Part shown: positions 28,760 to 37,700 of the stretch, piece after piece
Layout: the number at the start of each line of letters is the position of its first letter
Numbering within the stretch: the stretch's first letter is position 1
IMG/VR virus record: IMGVR_UViG_3300049442_000285
Location: 1 to 42,576 of that record
Direction: 5' to 3' (one strand)
Source of the DNA: a virus
Length of the DNA: 42,576 nt
Notes under the pieces: generated by a model
The model's database searches: none
What the model saw: the letters and a program-made list of their open reading frames with translations, nothing else
Told to the model about the DNA's origin: nothing
Program-made: the position numbers and the translations under genes

Positions 28760-29716
28760 GTGACAGAGACACAGGCATTGACGGTGGCGCACGATCGACG
28801 CGGCGAACTCACGGTGGCCGATCTGCGCCGGCAGGACGACCTGCTGAAGCAGCTCATGAGCGAGGTGCTGCAGCGCGGGCACCACTTCGGCGAAGTGCCG
28901 GGCACCAAGGACGAGCAGACCGGCAAAGCCAGGCTCACGCTGCTGAAGCCGGGGGCCGAGAAGCTCTGCCAGCTCTTCCGCCTGGCGCCGACGTTCAAGG
29001 TCGAGCGCCTCGACATGCCGGATGCGCATCGCGAGATCGTCTGCACTTGCACGCTCACGCACATCGGCACGGGCGCGGTGCACGCCGTCGGCCTCGGCAG
29101 CTGCTCGACCATGGAGTCGAAGTACCGCTGGCGCAATTCCTCTCGCGCGTGCCCCGAGTGCGACGCCGAGGCGATCCGCAAGAGCAAGAACGGCCCAGGG
29201 TTCTATTGCTGGAAGAAGATCGGCGGTTGCGGCGAGCAGTTCGAAGAGGGCGATCGCCGGATCATCGACCAGAAGATCGGCAAGGTGCCGAACCAGGACA
29301 TCGCCGACGTCTACAACACGGTCCTGAAGATGGCCGCGAAGCGCGCCGCCGTCGCCGCGACGTTGATCGCGACTGGCGCCGGCGACCTGTTCGTGCTGCC
29401 CGAGAACGACGCTGAGGACGAGGGTGGCGACGAGCCCGAGCCCGAGGCGAAGCCGCGAAAGGGCGGCAAGCGGCAGGAGCAGCCCGAGCAGCATGAGCCG
29501 CCGCCGCCGCTCACCGAGAAGGAGCAGCTCATCATCGACTGCTCGAAGGCCTGCAGCGCGCTCGGCGGCGACGCGAAGCTGATTGGCGAGGTGCTGGCCG
29601 AGGCGGGCTTGCAGCCTGGTCTGAGGTTCAAGGATCGCAATGAGGAGGACCTGCGCAAGGCGAAAGCCGCGCTGCAGGCAGAGGTCGAGCTACGAAAGGG
29701 AGGGACGCAGAAGTGA
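28760..29716 (+). CDS. Putative ssDNA-annealing/recombination protein with zinc ribbon
   Basis: 318 residues; GTG 28760 with AAGGAGG (28747-28753). Key parts: Leu-Lys-Pro-Gly-Ala-Glu-Lys-Leu-Cys, a block Ser-Cys-Ser-Thr-Met-Glu-Ser-Lys-Tyr-Arg-Trp, a zinc ribbon Cys-Pro-Glu-Cys...Cys-Trp-Lys-Lys-Ile-Gly-Gly-Cys-Gly (about 134-158), and Tyr-Asn-Thr-Val-Leu-Lys-Met-Ala-Ala-Lys-Arg-Ala, similar to the Lys-Arg-Ala helix of Rad52/Erf-like proteins. This protein type is common in phages and conjugative elements. Residues 230-270 are acidic and disordered. A C-terminal helical region follows. Function is inferred. Confidence 0.55.
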   Translation: MTETQALTVAHDRRGELTVADLRRQDDLLKQLMSEVLQRGHHFGEVPGTKDEQTGKARLTLLKPGAEKLCQLFRLAPTFKVERLDMPDAHREIVCTCTLTHIGTGAVHAVGLGSCSTMESKYRWRNSSRACPECDAEAIRKSKNGPGFYCWKKIGGCGEQFEEGDRRIIDQKIGKVPNQDIADVYNTVLKMAAKRAAVAATLIATGAGDLFVLPENDAEDEGGDEPEPEAKPRKGGKRQEQPEQHEPPPPLTEKEQLIIDCSKACSALGGDAKLIGEVLAEAGLQPGLRFKDRNEEDLRKAKAALQAEVELRKGGTQK

Positions 29717-31704
29717 AGACGATTCGTTTCCTGGGAGCGCTGTTCGCGCTCGTTCTCGTGTTGCCCGCGCAGGTCGTGCGCGCGTGCAACTACGGCGGTT
29801 CGCTGTTCTATGGCTGGCACCGCTGCACGACCGATTCGCTGCCGCCGCACTACCGAGGCATGGCCGACGGCGTCGAGTTCGCCGCGGGCAAGGCGGTCGG
29901 CTTGATGGGCTACGTGTGCGATGTGCGACTCAAGCTCGCGCCAGGCACCGGCATCAAGTTCGACCTCGGCCATGGCATCGCGATCGATGGAGCGAGCCCG
30001 AAAGTTGCCACGGACACCGCCGGCATGCCTGTGATCGGCGGCGCGAAGGTGCAGCTGCTCGACGCGGTCGTCGACGGCGCGGGCACCGACTTCCACTGGC
30101 GCGGCCGGCCGTGGGCCGATGCGACGATGTTCTGTGCGGACATCTGGGCGACGGTCTACCCGGGCCAGCCCTGGGCAGTCGGCGAGCTCGTGGTCACCGC
30201 TTCGAACCCATTGGTGCCCGACCTGGTCGCAGCGGTCCCTCCTGGCGGGATGCAGCTCGGCTGGTCGAACGGCATCGCGATCGTCGACGGCCTGACGTTC
30301 GGCGCGCAGCTGCTGCCCGCGGGCGAGACGTTCGGCGATGGGCAGAGCAGAGCCTGGCGCTTCGTATTCGGCTGGCTCGATCGCAGCACGCTCGCCGACG
30401 TGCAGTCGTCGCTGCTCGAATCGGCCGCCGCGATCGCCGTCAATGGGATCAGCAAGCCGGGCCTGCTCGGCGCGTTCGCTCCGGTGCCGCGCGGCTTCGA
30501 TGCCATTGCATGGGGCCATGAGCGCCTGCCGAAAGCTCGCGCTGCGCTGCTGACGTGGGAGATCCTGCGCGACTCGCGCGGCGGCAGCGTGGGCGATACG
30601 AAGCGCGCCGGCGACACGGGCGACCACGAAGACTGGCCAGGGTTCAACAAAGGCGTCGAGGAGCAGGCCAGCCCGCAGCCTGGCACCTACTGGATCGACT
30701 ACTACGCCGGGATGCGGCAGGTGAGCAGGCCCTGCCACGACCTCGAGGCCGACGGCTCGCTGCTCGACCTGAGCAAGCACCCCGATCTGTCGCTCTGGGT
30801 CTCGCGCCCGAACGTCGCCGACACCGCGGTCAAGGATTCACTCGGCAAGCCGCGGCCGCTGGTGCTCGGCGCCGAAACCCATGGGTGGGAAGGCCCGGAC
30901 ACCGAGCACTGGCTCATCGGCCGGTTGTCGCAGGCCCTGCAATGGACCGGCTCGCCCGCGCTGCAGTGGGAACTGCAGCACGAGGCGCGCATCTTCATGC
31001 TGACCGAGACCCTCGATCCGCGCTTCGCCACGACCTCGATCAGCGACGCGTCGCGCGCGTGGGGCTTCTGGATGACGGTCGCGATCTGGTGCTGGGAGCT
31101 GCTCGAGGACCGCGAGCTCGCCGTTGCGGTGCGACAGCGGGCGCTCGACCGCGCGCACCTGCTCATCGCGCGTTGGTCCTCAGTGCCATCGCCGGCCGCC
31201 TGGTTCGACGTGCGGCGCGGCGAGCTCAACGTCGGCGGCGGCTTCGTGCAGGTGACGATGCCCTATCAGCAGAACCTGCCGGCCGCGACCTGGACGATTG
31301 CCGGCGAGCTGTTCGGCGACCAGGCGTTGATCGACGTCGCGCAGCGCATGGCGCGCCCGTGCGTTGACCTCGACTGGACTGTGCAGGGCGGCGTCCTGGT
31401 GGCATGGGACTGGCTCGGCTTCAACAGTGATGGCACGCCGCTGCCACTTCCCTACATCGAAGGCCAGGGCGCACACAGGAGCGGATTCTTCGATGCGAAC
31501 TGGTGCGTCGCAGCCCCGTGGGCGGTGCTGCGCTACCACTCAGACGACGCTCGCAGCAAGGCGATCCTGGCCCAGATAGGAGCGTTGCCAACTGCGCCAC
31601 CGAACCAGCCAGTGCGCACTAACGACTGGCTCTTCCCTATGGGCACGACAAGAGCGCAGGCCGTGGCTGTCGCGATCCCGGTCCCCATTGCACCGGTGAA
31701 GTGA
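29713..31704 (+). CDS. Large secreted protein of unknown function (663 aa)
   Basis: GTG 29713 overlaps the previous stop; GGGAGGGA lies eight bases upstream. Residues 1-24 are a Sec signal peptide (Met-Lys-Thr-Ile-Arg, hydrophobic core, Val-Val-Arg-Ala), with Cys25 next; the -2 Arg makes a lipobox unlikely. The mature part is very Trp rich. Residues about 310-560 are helical with conserved-looking Glu-Asp-Trp-Pro-Gly, His-Gly-Trp-Glu-Gly-Pro and Trp-Glu-Leu-Gln-His-Glu-Ala, like alpha/alpha-toroid glycoside-active enzymes. No known catalytic motif can be named. It could act in the periplasm, on the surface, or as a virion-linked lyase. Confidence 0.6.
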   Translation: MKTIRFLGALFALVLVLPAQVVRACNYGGSLFYGWHRCTTDSLPPHYRGMADGVEFAAGKAVGLMGYVCDVRLKLAPGTGIKFDLGHGIAIDGASPKVATDTAGMPVIGGAKVQLLDAVVDGAGTDFHWRGRPWADATMFCADIWATVYPGQPWAVGELVVTASNPLVPDLVAAVPPGGMQLGWSNGIAIVDGLTFGAQLLPAGETFGDGQSRAWRFVFGWLDRSTLADVQSSLLESAAAIAVNGISKPGLLGAFAPVPRGFDAIAWGHERLPKARAALLTWEILRDSRGGSVGDTKRAGDTGDHEDWPGFNKGVEEQASPQPGTYWIDYYAGMRQVSRPCHDLEADGSLLDLSKHPDLSLWVSRPNVADTAVKDSLGKPRPLVLGAETHGWEGPDTEHWLIGRLSQALQWTGSPALQWELQHEARIFMLTETLDPRFATTSISDASRAWGFWMTVAIWCWELLEDRELAVAVRQRALDRAHLLIARWSSVPSPAAWFDVRRGELNVGGGFVQVTMPYQQNLPAATWTIAGELFGDQALIDVAQRMARPCVDLDWTVQGGVLVAWDWLGFNSDGTPLPLPYIEGQGAHRSGFFDANWCVAAPWAVLRYHSDDARSKAILAQIGALPTAPPNQPVRTNDWLFPMGTTRAQAVAVAIPVPIAPVK

Positions 31705-31845
31705 TGCGTGTCGCGTTGGCATGGCCTGACGCAATGGCGCGGGGGTCGCGGGTCCTTCCGGGGGGGGGGCCGGCCGCAACGTGAGTTGCGAGTCGACCGA
31801 TTTTCGTGATTTGCCGAATCCGAAGTAGAATCGGCCCTTGGCCTT
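31705..31845. promoter_or_regulatory. Non-coding region before terminase: candidate cos and late promoter
   Basis: 141 bases. A run of ten G (31760-31769) is followed by GGCC sequences. CGCAAC-GTGA-GTTGCG (31775-31790) is a perfect 6-bp hairpin with a GNRA loop. A less G+C-rich stretch (31798-31835) has TAGAAT at 31826-31831 as a -10 but no good -35. CCGATT/AATCGG halves flank it. In lambda the cos site lies just before the small terminase gene. Confidence 0.45.
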
Positions 31846-32382
31846 ATGGCCGTGCCCAAGAACGTTCTGCCGCAGGACCAGCTGGCGGCGCTGCTGGGCA
31901 TCGCGGAGTCGACCCTGAAGGTGGCGATCACCCAGGGCTGTCCCCTGCCTCGCAATCGCAAGCAGCTGCAGGAGTGGCCCGCTCGCTGGCACGCCTGGCG
32001 TCGCTCGACCATGGGGGCCGCCGGGCGGCCGCCGAACCCTGTCGACAAGGACCTGCGCGAGATCGATCGGCAGATCCGCGAGGTGCTGCTGCTCGAGCGG
32101 ACGATCCGCGTCGAACGCCTGCAGGGCGAACTGATCAGCCGCACCGACGTCGACGATCAACGCTCGCGGCAGGTCGCGGCCATCCGGTCCAGGCTCTTCA
32201 TGATCGCGCGGCGGATGCGCCGCGCGCTGATCAATGCCACCGAGCAGGAGATCGAGGACAGGCTCACCGAGGAGTTCCGCGCCATCTGCGCGGACTTCGC
32301 CGCGGGTCTCGAGGTGCCGGTTGACGGCAACGTCGCGGCGGCCCCGGCCGCGGCCAAACAGCCCGCTGCCGACGTGGACTGA
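31846..32382 (+). CDS. Terminase small subunit
   Basis: 178 residues from ATG 31846; no clear ribosome site. Residues 8-40 (Leu-Pro-Gln-Asp-Gln-Leu-Ala-Ala-Leu-Leu-Gly-Ile, Thr-Leu-Lys-Val-Ala-Ile) form the DNA-binding helix-turn-helix expected of Nu1-type subunits. Residues 65-150 are long Arg/Glu/Leu helices for oligomerisation. It precedes the large terminase, overlapping it. It recognises the packaging site, probably in the region just upstream. Confidence 0.75.
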   Translation: MAVPKNVLPQDQLAALLGIAESTLKVAITQGCPLPRNRKQLQEWPARWHAWRRSTMGAAGRPPNPVDKDLREIDRQIREVLLLERTIRVERLQGELISRTDVDDQRSRQVAAIRSRLFMIARRMRRALINATEQEIEDRLTEEFRAICADFAAGLEVPVDGNVAAAPAAAKQPAADVD

Positions 32383-34255
32383 TCGACAGCGGGCCTCCTG
32401 GCTGCTTCCTCCTGAGCAGTCGGCTTCCGATTGGTGCGACGCGCACCGTTGGTTGCCGGCGACGTCGGCCGACTCTGGCGCGAAGTGGCGCACCGCATGG
32501 ACGCCCTACCTGCGCGAGCCGCTAGACAACCTGATTCGGCGCTGGGTTCGGCAGACCACGTTCGTCGGCAGCACGCAGATCGGCAAGACGGAGCTGCTCA
32601 ACAACGCGCTCGCGTGGATGGTGGCGCACGAGCCGAGCGCGATCGCCTACGTCTGCGCGCGTGCCAAGGACTGTCGCACGACCATGCGGCACCGAGTGCT
32701 GCCGATGCTGCGCGCGTCGGACGTCCTGCGCGCCGAGATCACGGATCGCGCGCGCGACCTGAAGCATGAGGAGGTGCACCTCCGGCGCTCGACCATCTTC
32801 TTCCGCGCCGCTGAGTCGCCGGCCGATCTTGCGTCGCTGTCCTGTCGCTACCTGCTGGCCGACGAGACGGAGCGGTGGCCCGAATGGTCAGGACGCGAGT
32901 CGTCGCCCTTCTCGCTGCTGCAGCAGCGCACGATCACGTTCGACGACTACCACCTGTTCCTGGTCTCGACGCCGAAGTTCCGGCACGGCGTGATCCAGCG
33001 CCAGTTCGAACAAGGCGACCAGCGACGCTACCACGTGCCGTGCCAGCTCTGCGGCCGCTATCAGGTCCTGCGCTGGTCGCAGGTGCAATGGGATCGGGTC
33101 AAGCTCACGACGCCGCGCGAGATCGAACGCAGCAGAGAGGTCTGGCTCGAGTGCGAGCGCTGCAAGGGGAAGATCGTCGATCAGCACAAGCCGGCCATGC
33201 TCGCCGCCGGTGTCTGGGTGCCGGGCGGCCAGACGGTCGAGGAGTGGCGCCGCCGCGGCGCGCTCGAGGACCGGGAGCCGCATCGCTCTTACCACCTCTG
33301 GGCCGCCTATTCGCCCTGGGTGCAGTTCTGGAGACTCGCGGCTGAGTTCACGCGAACGCGCGACGTGCCGGCCGACTTCATGGGCTTCGTGAACCTTTGG
33401 CTCGCTGAGTGCTGGGTCGATCGCGTTGAGGACACGCCGCAGGAGGCGGTCGAGGCCTGCGTCGACGAGCAGTTGAGCCAGGGCCCGGAGAAGGTTCCCG
33501 AGTTCGTCAAGGTCGTCTGCGCCGCGGCCGACGTGCAGAAGGACCGGATCATCTATGGCGTCGCCGGCTGGGGCGATGGCGAGGAGTGCGCGGTGCTGGC
33601 GCTCGGCGAGGTGGCGACGTTCGAGGACCTCGACGCCGCTGTGTTCGGCTCTTCGTGGGGGAGCAAGCACTTTCAGATCCGCTGCATGGTGGTCGACAGC
33701 CGCCACCGCCGAGACGAGGTGATCGAGTTCGTGCGCAAGCGGCGGCCTGTCGCGCGCGCGATCGCCGGCGTCGAGCGCCAAGCGCCGATCCCATTCGGAA
33801 CCATCAAGATCGAGCGTCACCCGCGCACTGGGCAGCCGCTCGAGCACAGCCTGACCTGCTGGACGGTGAACGTCGGGTTCTTCAAGGACCTGGTGGCGGC
33901 GCGGATCGCCGCGAGCGCCGCCGATCCGGAGAAGCGCGAGGGTCGGCTGCATCTGCCGAAGGATCTCGATCCGCGGTTGCTGCTGCAGTTGTCGGCTGAG
34001 CACAAGGTCCGCGAGCGCTCGGGCAATCGCGAGCGCGCCCGCTGGGTGCTGAAGCCAGGCCGCGGCCGCAACGACGCCTGGGACGTGTTGATCTACCTGC
34101 ATGCTGCGGCGCGCATGGCGCGCGTCGATCTGCTGCGCGGCCGCGGGCCGGGCCCCGGACCGGCCCCCGGCGAGGGCGGCGCGCCGCCGCCGCGCCGCCC
34201 CGGGCCGCCGCGCCGGCAGCGCAGCATCCTGCCGATCCCGCGGCTGTCTCGCTGA
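32321..34255 (+). CDS. Terminase large subunit, lambda gpA family
   Basis: 644 residues from TTG 32321, chosen because GAGG lies six bases upstream; the only ATG (32234) adds 29 implausible residues, and CTG 32402 is another option. The N-terminal block Trp-Arg-Thr-Ala-Trp-Thr-Pro-Tyr-Leu-Arg-Glu is typical of gpA. Walker A is Gly-Ser-Thr-Gln-Ile-Gly-Lys89-Thr-Glu; Walker B is Leu-Leu-Ala-Asp181-Glu182. A Cys pair set (Cys-Gln-Leu-Cys-Gly...Cys-Glu-Arg-Cys) may bind zinc. The C-terminal half holds the nuclease. The end is Gly/Pro/Arg rich. It drives DNA packaging and cuts cos. Confidence 0.88.
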   Translation: MTATSRRPRPRPNSPLPTWTDRQRASWLLPPEQSASDWCDAHRWLPATSADSGAKWRTAWTPYLREPLDNLIRRWVRQTTFVGSTQIGKTELLNNALAWMVAHEPSAIAYVCARAKDCRTTMRHRVLPMLRASDVLRAEITDRARDLKHEEVHLRRSTIFFRAAESPADLASLSCRYLLADETERWPEWSGRESSPFSLLQQRTITFDDYHLFLVSTPKFRHGVIQRQFEQGDQRRYHVPCQLCGRYQVLRWSQVQWDRVKLTTPREIERSREVWLECERCKGKIVDQHKPAMLAAGVWVPGGQTVEEWRRRGALEDREPHRSYHLWAAYSPWVQFWRLAAEFTRTRDVPADFMGFVNLWLAECWVDRVEDTPQEAVEACVDEQLSQGPEKVPEFVKVVCAAADVQKDRIIYGVAGWGDGEECAVLALGEVATFEDLDAAVFGSSWGSKHFQIRCMVVDSRHRRDEVIEFVRKRRPVARAIAGVERQAPIPFGTIKIERHPRTGQPLEHSLTCWTVNVGFFKDLVAARIAASAADPEKREGRLHLPKDLDPRLLLQLSAEHKVRERSGNRERARWVLKPGRGRNDAWDVLIYLHAAARMARVDLLRGRGPGPGPAPGEGGAPPPRRPGPPRRQRSILPIPRLSR

Positions 34256-34261
34256 GCCCCC

Positions 34262-34678
34262 GTGCGCCGCGACCTCGAGCGCGACGACGAGCTGCTGCCG
34301 GTGGTTCCGTACGTCCCGTTCCGTTGTCCAATCTGCGGCGCTGGCAAGCCCGATCACAAGGGTCGCGGCCGGCGGCCAGGCCTGCGCTATCACCAATGCC
34401 GCTGCGGAGCCGCCTATCACAGCCAGGAGCTGCGGCCGTCCGAGATCACCGCCTGGTCCGGCCGCGAACATGAGCGCCCGCCCGTGGTGCCGTTCGTGCC
34501 GTTCCTGTGCCCGCGCTGCGCGGCGAACCGGCCTTTCACCTATGGCGTGAAGGGCTGCTTGCGCTACCACCGCTGCCAGGGCTGCAGCATCCGCTATCGC
34601 AGCTTCGAGGTCGCGCGCGAGGACATGCACCGCTGGCGCGCTGCGTCCAGCGGTGCGGACGCCGCGGCGTTGCCATGA
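34262..34678 (+). CDS. Tandem zinc-ribbon protein
   Basis: 138 residues from GTG 34262, six bases after the terminase stop. Two copies of one zinc ribbon are visible: Cys22/Cys25 with Cys46/Cys48, and Cys83/Cys86 with Cys105/Cys108. Each copy starts Val-Val-Pro-(Tyr/Phe)-Val-Pro-Phe and ends Leu-Arg-Tyr-His-x-Cys...Tyr, then Ser-x-Glu. The first copy has a Cys-x-Cys end, the second Cys-x2-Cys. Position between terminase and portal regions suggests DNA binding in packaging, or a transcription factor; neither is proven. Confidence 0.68.
   Translation: MRRDLERDDELLPVVPYVPFRCPICGAGKPDHKGRGRRPGLRYHQCRCGAAYHSQELRPSEITAWSGREHERPPVVPFVPFLCPRCAANRPFTYGVKGCLRYHRCQGCSIRYRSFEVAREDMHRWRAASSGADAAALP
34644..34660. 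repeat. 17-bp repeat, copy 1
   Basis: CGTCCAGCGGTGCGGAC occurs here, at the end of the zinc-ribbon gene, and again at 39944-39960. It can fold as a small hairpin (CGTCC/GGACG in this copy). The two copies flank the esterase-gpW, portal and 39600 genes. Confidence 0.5.
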
Positions 34679-34706
34679 GCTCGCACCACGGACACGCTGA
34701 GCCTTC

Positions 34707-37700
34707 ATGCCCGTCGCGCGCAAGGCGGTCGCGTTCATCGGCCCGTCGACGCCGACGGGGCCGACGCTCCCGAACGGCGCCGCGCTGACGACGCTGGCGC
34801 CAGGAGGCCTTGGCACCGACCCTGCGCGCGTGCCGGCGCCGGGCTGGGGCACGTTCGGTTGGGTGCGCGTGCTGCACAGCGCGCCGACCGGCGGTGGCTT
34901 CCTGGTGAACGGCCTGGTCACGGGCGGCACCAGCGGCGCGAAGGGGCGAATCGTCCAGCTCGGCACGGGCTTCTCGGTGATGGAGCGGGTCCTTGTCTCG
35001 CCCGAGTTCACGATCGGCGAGACCCTGACGCAGGACAAGAACGGCAGCACCGCGATCGTCGGCGATGGCAAGGAGTCGTCGACCATCGACGCCTCTGGCG
35101 TGATGGTGCAGACCAACACGCAGCTGCCCGACGAGCTGATGACCCCCTGGGTCAACGCGACCTACCCGAGCGACGCGTCGGCGAACCTGTGGTGGGAGCC
35201 AGGCGCCAAGCTCGCCGCGGCGCTGCCGGTCGCCAGCGTCGCGCTGTGGGCTGGCCAGATCCGCCGCATCCAGAATGCACCGAGCGCGCCGACGGCGACC
35301 GCGCTCGTGGTCGGCACGATCGGCGGTGGCTCGCTGGCGGTCGCCGATGTCACCGGCACGTGGACGAACGGCGCGTCCGTCTATCCGTTCGGCGGCGGCT
35401 CGCTGCTCACGACCGTCAACGGGAACTTCACCGACACCGTCGCCGGCGAGATCACGCCCTACAGCTTCCGGCCGGCGCTCGGCGGACTCGCCAGCAAGTG
35501 GGACCTGTTGCCGTTCGGAAGCGACAGCTGCGGCCGCGTCGGCGCGATCGGCCTGGAACCGCAGTTCATCCGCAAGGCGTTCACCGAGTGGGGCGCGGCG
35601 TCGTTCTTCATCAAGCACGACAGCAACGCGTTCCTCGGCACGAACGGCATTGGCGGCCTGGTCTACGCGCGGATCAACTGCACCGGAACCTTCCCGGGCA
35701 CCTGGGTGCTCGGCGAGACGCTGTCTGGCACAGGCGGCTGGACCGGCAAGCTGGTGGCTTACGACGTCGCCAACAAGTTCCTCTATGTGACGCGCTCGCG
35801 CGGTGTGCTGTCGGTCGGCGGCACTGTGTCCGGGGCCGTGGCATCGACCACGGCGCTCGACGTCCCCCTGAGTTTCCAGAAGAACTGCAAGTTCTGGTCG
35901 ACGTGGCTTGCCGAAATCACCAAGGCGCTGGCGAAGGCCTCGGGCGACACCTTCGACTGGCGCGCCGTGGTCAACGCGACGTGGCTCGGCGACATCCTGG
36001 TGCCGGGGATCTCGGCGACCTCGCTTGGGATGGACTTCCAGGACTGCATCAGCGAGATCACGCAGTGGCTGCAGGACGTTCGCAGCCAGCTCGGTGCCGC
36101 GGGCTTGATCGTGCCGGCGATCGTGCATAAGACCACCTGTGGGAACGACATCTCGCCCAACCATTCGGCGATCCTGCGGCTCGCCTATCAGCAGGTGGCG
36201 CGACTGGACTCCGCGTTCCGGCCCGTCTATGGCGACGAGTTCGCGTCGATGGTGCTGGCGACCGGCTATCAGGCCGAGAACCTGAACTCACTGTTCTTCG
36301 AGCCGATCGCGTTGCCTTTCTTGGGCAGGAAGGCCTGGGACACGTTCAAGGGTGCGATCCTCGATGCGATCCAGAGCGACCTCGATGACTGTGCGCTAGT
36401 GTTCGGCACCGGTCAGTCGCAGCTGGCAGGATCCAACTCCTACCTCATGGGCATTCTCGACGATGACCCTGAGCTGTGGAAGATGGGCGGCATCGCGCAG
36501 GGTGAACCAGGCCTCGGTTCGGCGCACATCAGCACCCTCGATGACCGGATCAAGATCTACAACGCCCAGGTCGGCGCCTGGCAGACGATGTCGATCTTCA
36601 GCAACTGCTCGAGCTTCGGCAATCAGTTCGCCAACACGTGGGGGCTGAACGTGCTGTTGGCGCAGCGGCTGCTGTCGCGGCTCGGGCGCATCTATCTGAT
36701 CTGGTGCCCGTTCCTCACCTCGAGCATGCAGGCGGCCGCGCGCGGCCAGGCTGGAACGTGGGACGACATCACCCGGCTGTCGGTCGCGACGTCGGTCACG
36801 GTGCAGTTGGTCACGGTGACCGGGCTCGCCGCGTCGCGCTATGTCGCGTCGAGTGGAACACCGTTCGCGGCGTATCAGGTCGGCGAGAACTGCGAGGTCC
36901 GGAACGCGCGCCTGGCGGCCAACAACACGCCGCCGGACACGGCGAACAACCCGCGCCGCATCCTCGCGGTGAACGGCGGCGGTGCCTCGATCGACCTCGA
37001 GGGCAGCGGCGGCGTGGTCGACGCGACGCCGACCGTGACCACGCTGGTGATGGGCCCAGTCGACCTGAAGCGCATCGCCGCGCAGGTGGTGCGCGACGCG
37101 TTGACGCGCCTGGTGACGCAGGAAGGACGCATTCCGCGCCGCGTGCTGGGAGTCACCTGGCAGGGCGAGGGCGACCTCGACTTCTCGACCACCTACCAGG
37201 CCGCGCTCGAGCGCCACATCGACTGGAAGCGGCAGATCTTCGGCCACCGCGTGGGCAACGAGCTGGAGTGCCCCGAGGTCGTGATCATGCTCAGCGACAA
37301 GACGCCGCTGGGCACCGACCAGGAGGTCGCCAACATCCGCAACGCGCAGCTGGCGGTTGGCAGTTCGCGGCCGCGGGTGTCGGTGGTGGAGACCAAGGAC
37401 CTGCCGCAGCGCACCGAGCAGGGCGTGTGGCCGCGGTCCACGCGAGTGGACAACGGTGTGCATTTCACGATGCTGGCCGACGTCACCGTTGCCGGTCGCG
37501 TCGACAGCAAGCTCGATGCCTGGTCGGACCTGTTCCCACCCCACCCTCCTGACGCCTCGTTCGCCACGGGCGCGGCGGACGGGGCAGGCGAAAGCCTGGT
37601 GGGAGGCGGCGGGGGAGACACGCCGCAGGCGCCGACTGCCGAGGAGACGGTCGGCGGCGGCGGCGTCGATCCAGTGAGCGGCGGCACTTCTGCCACCACT

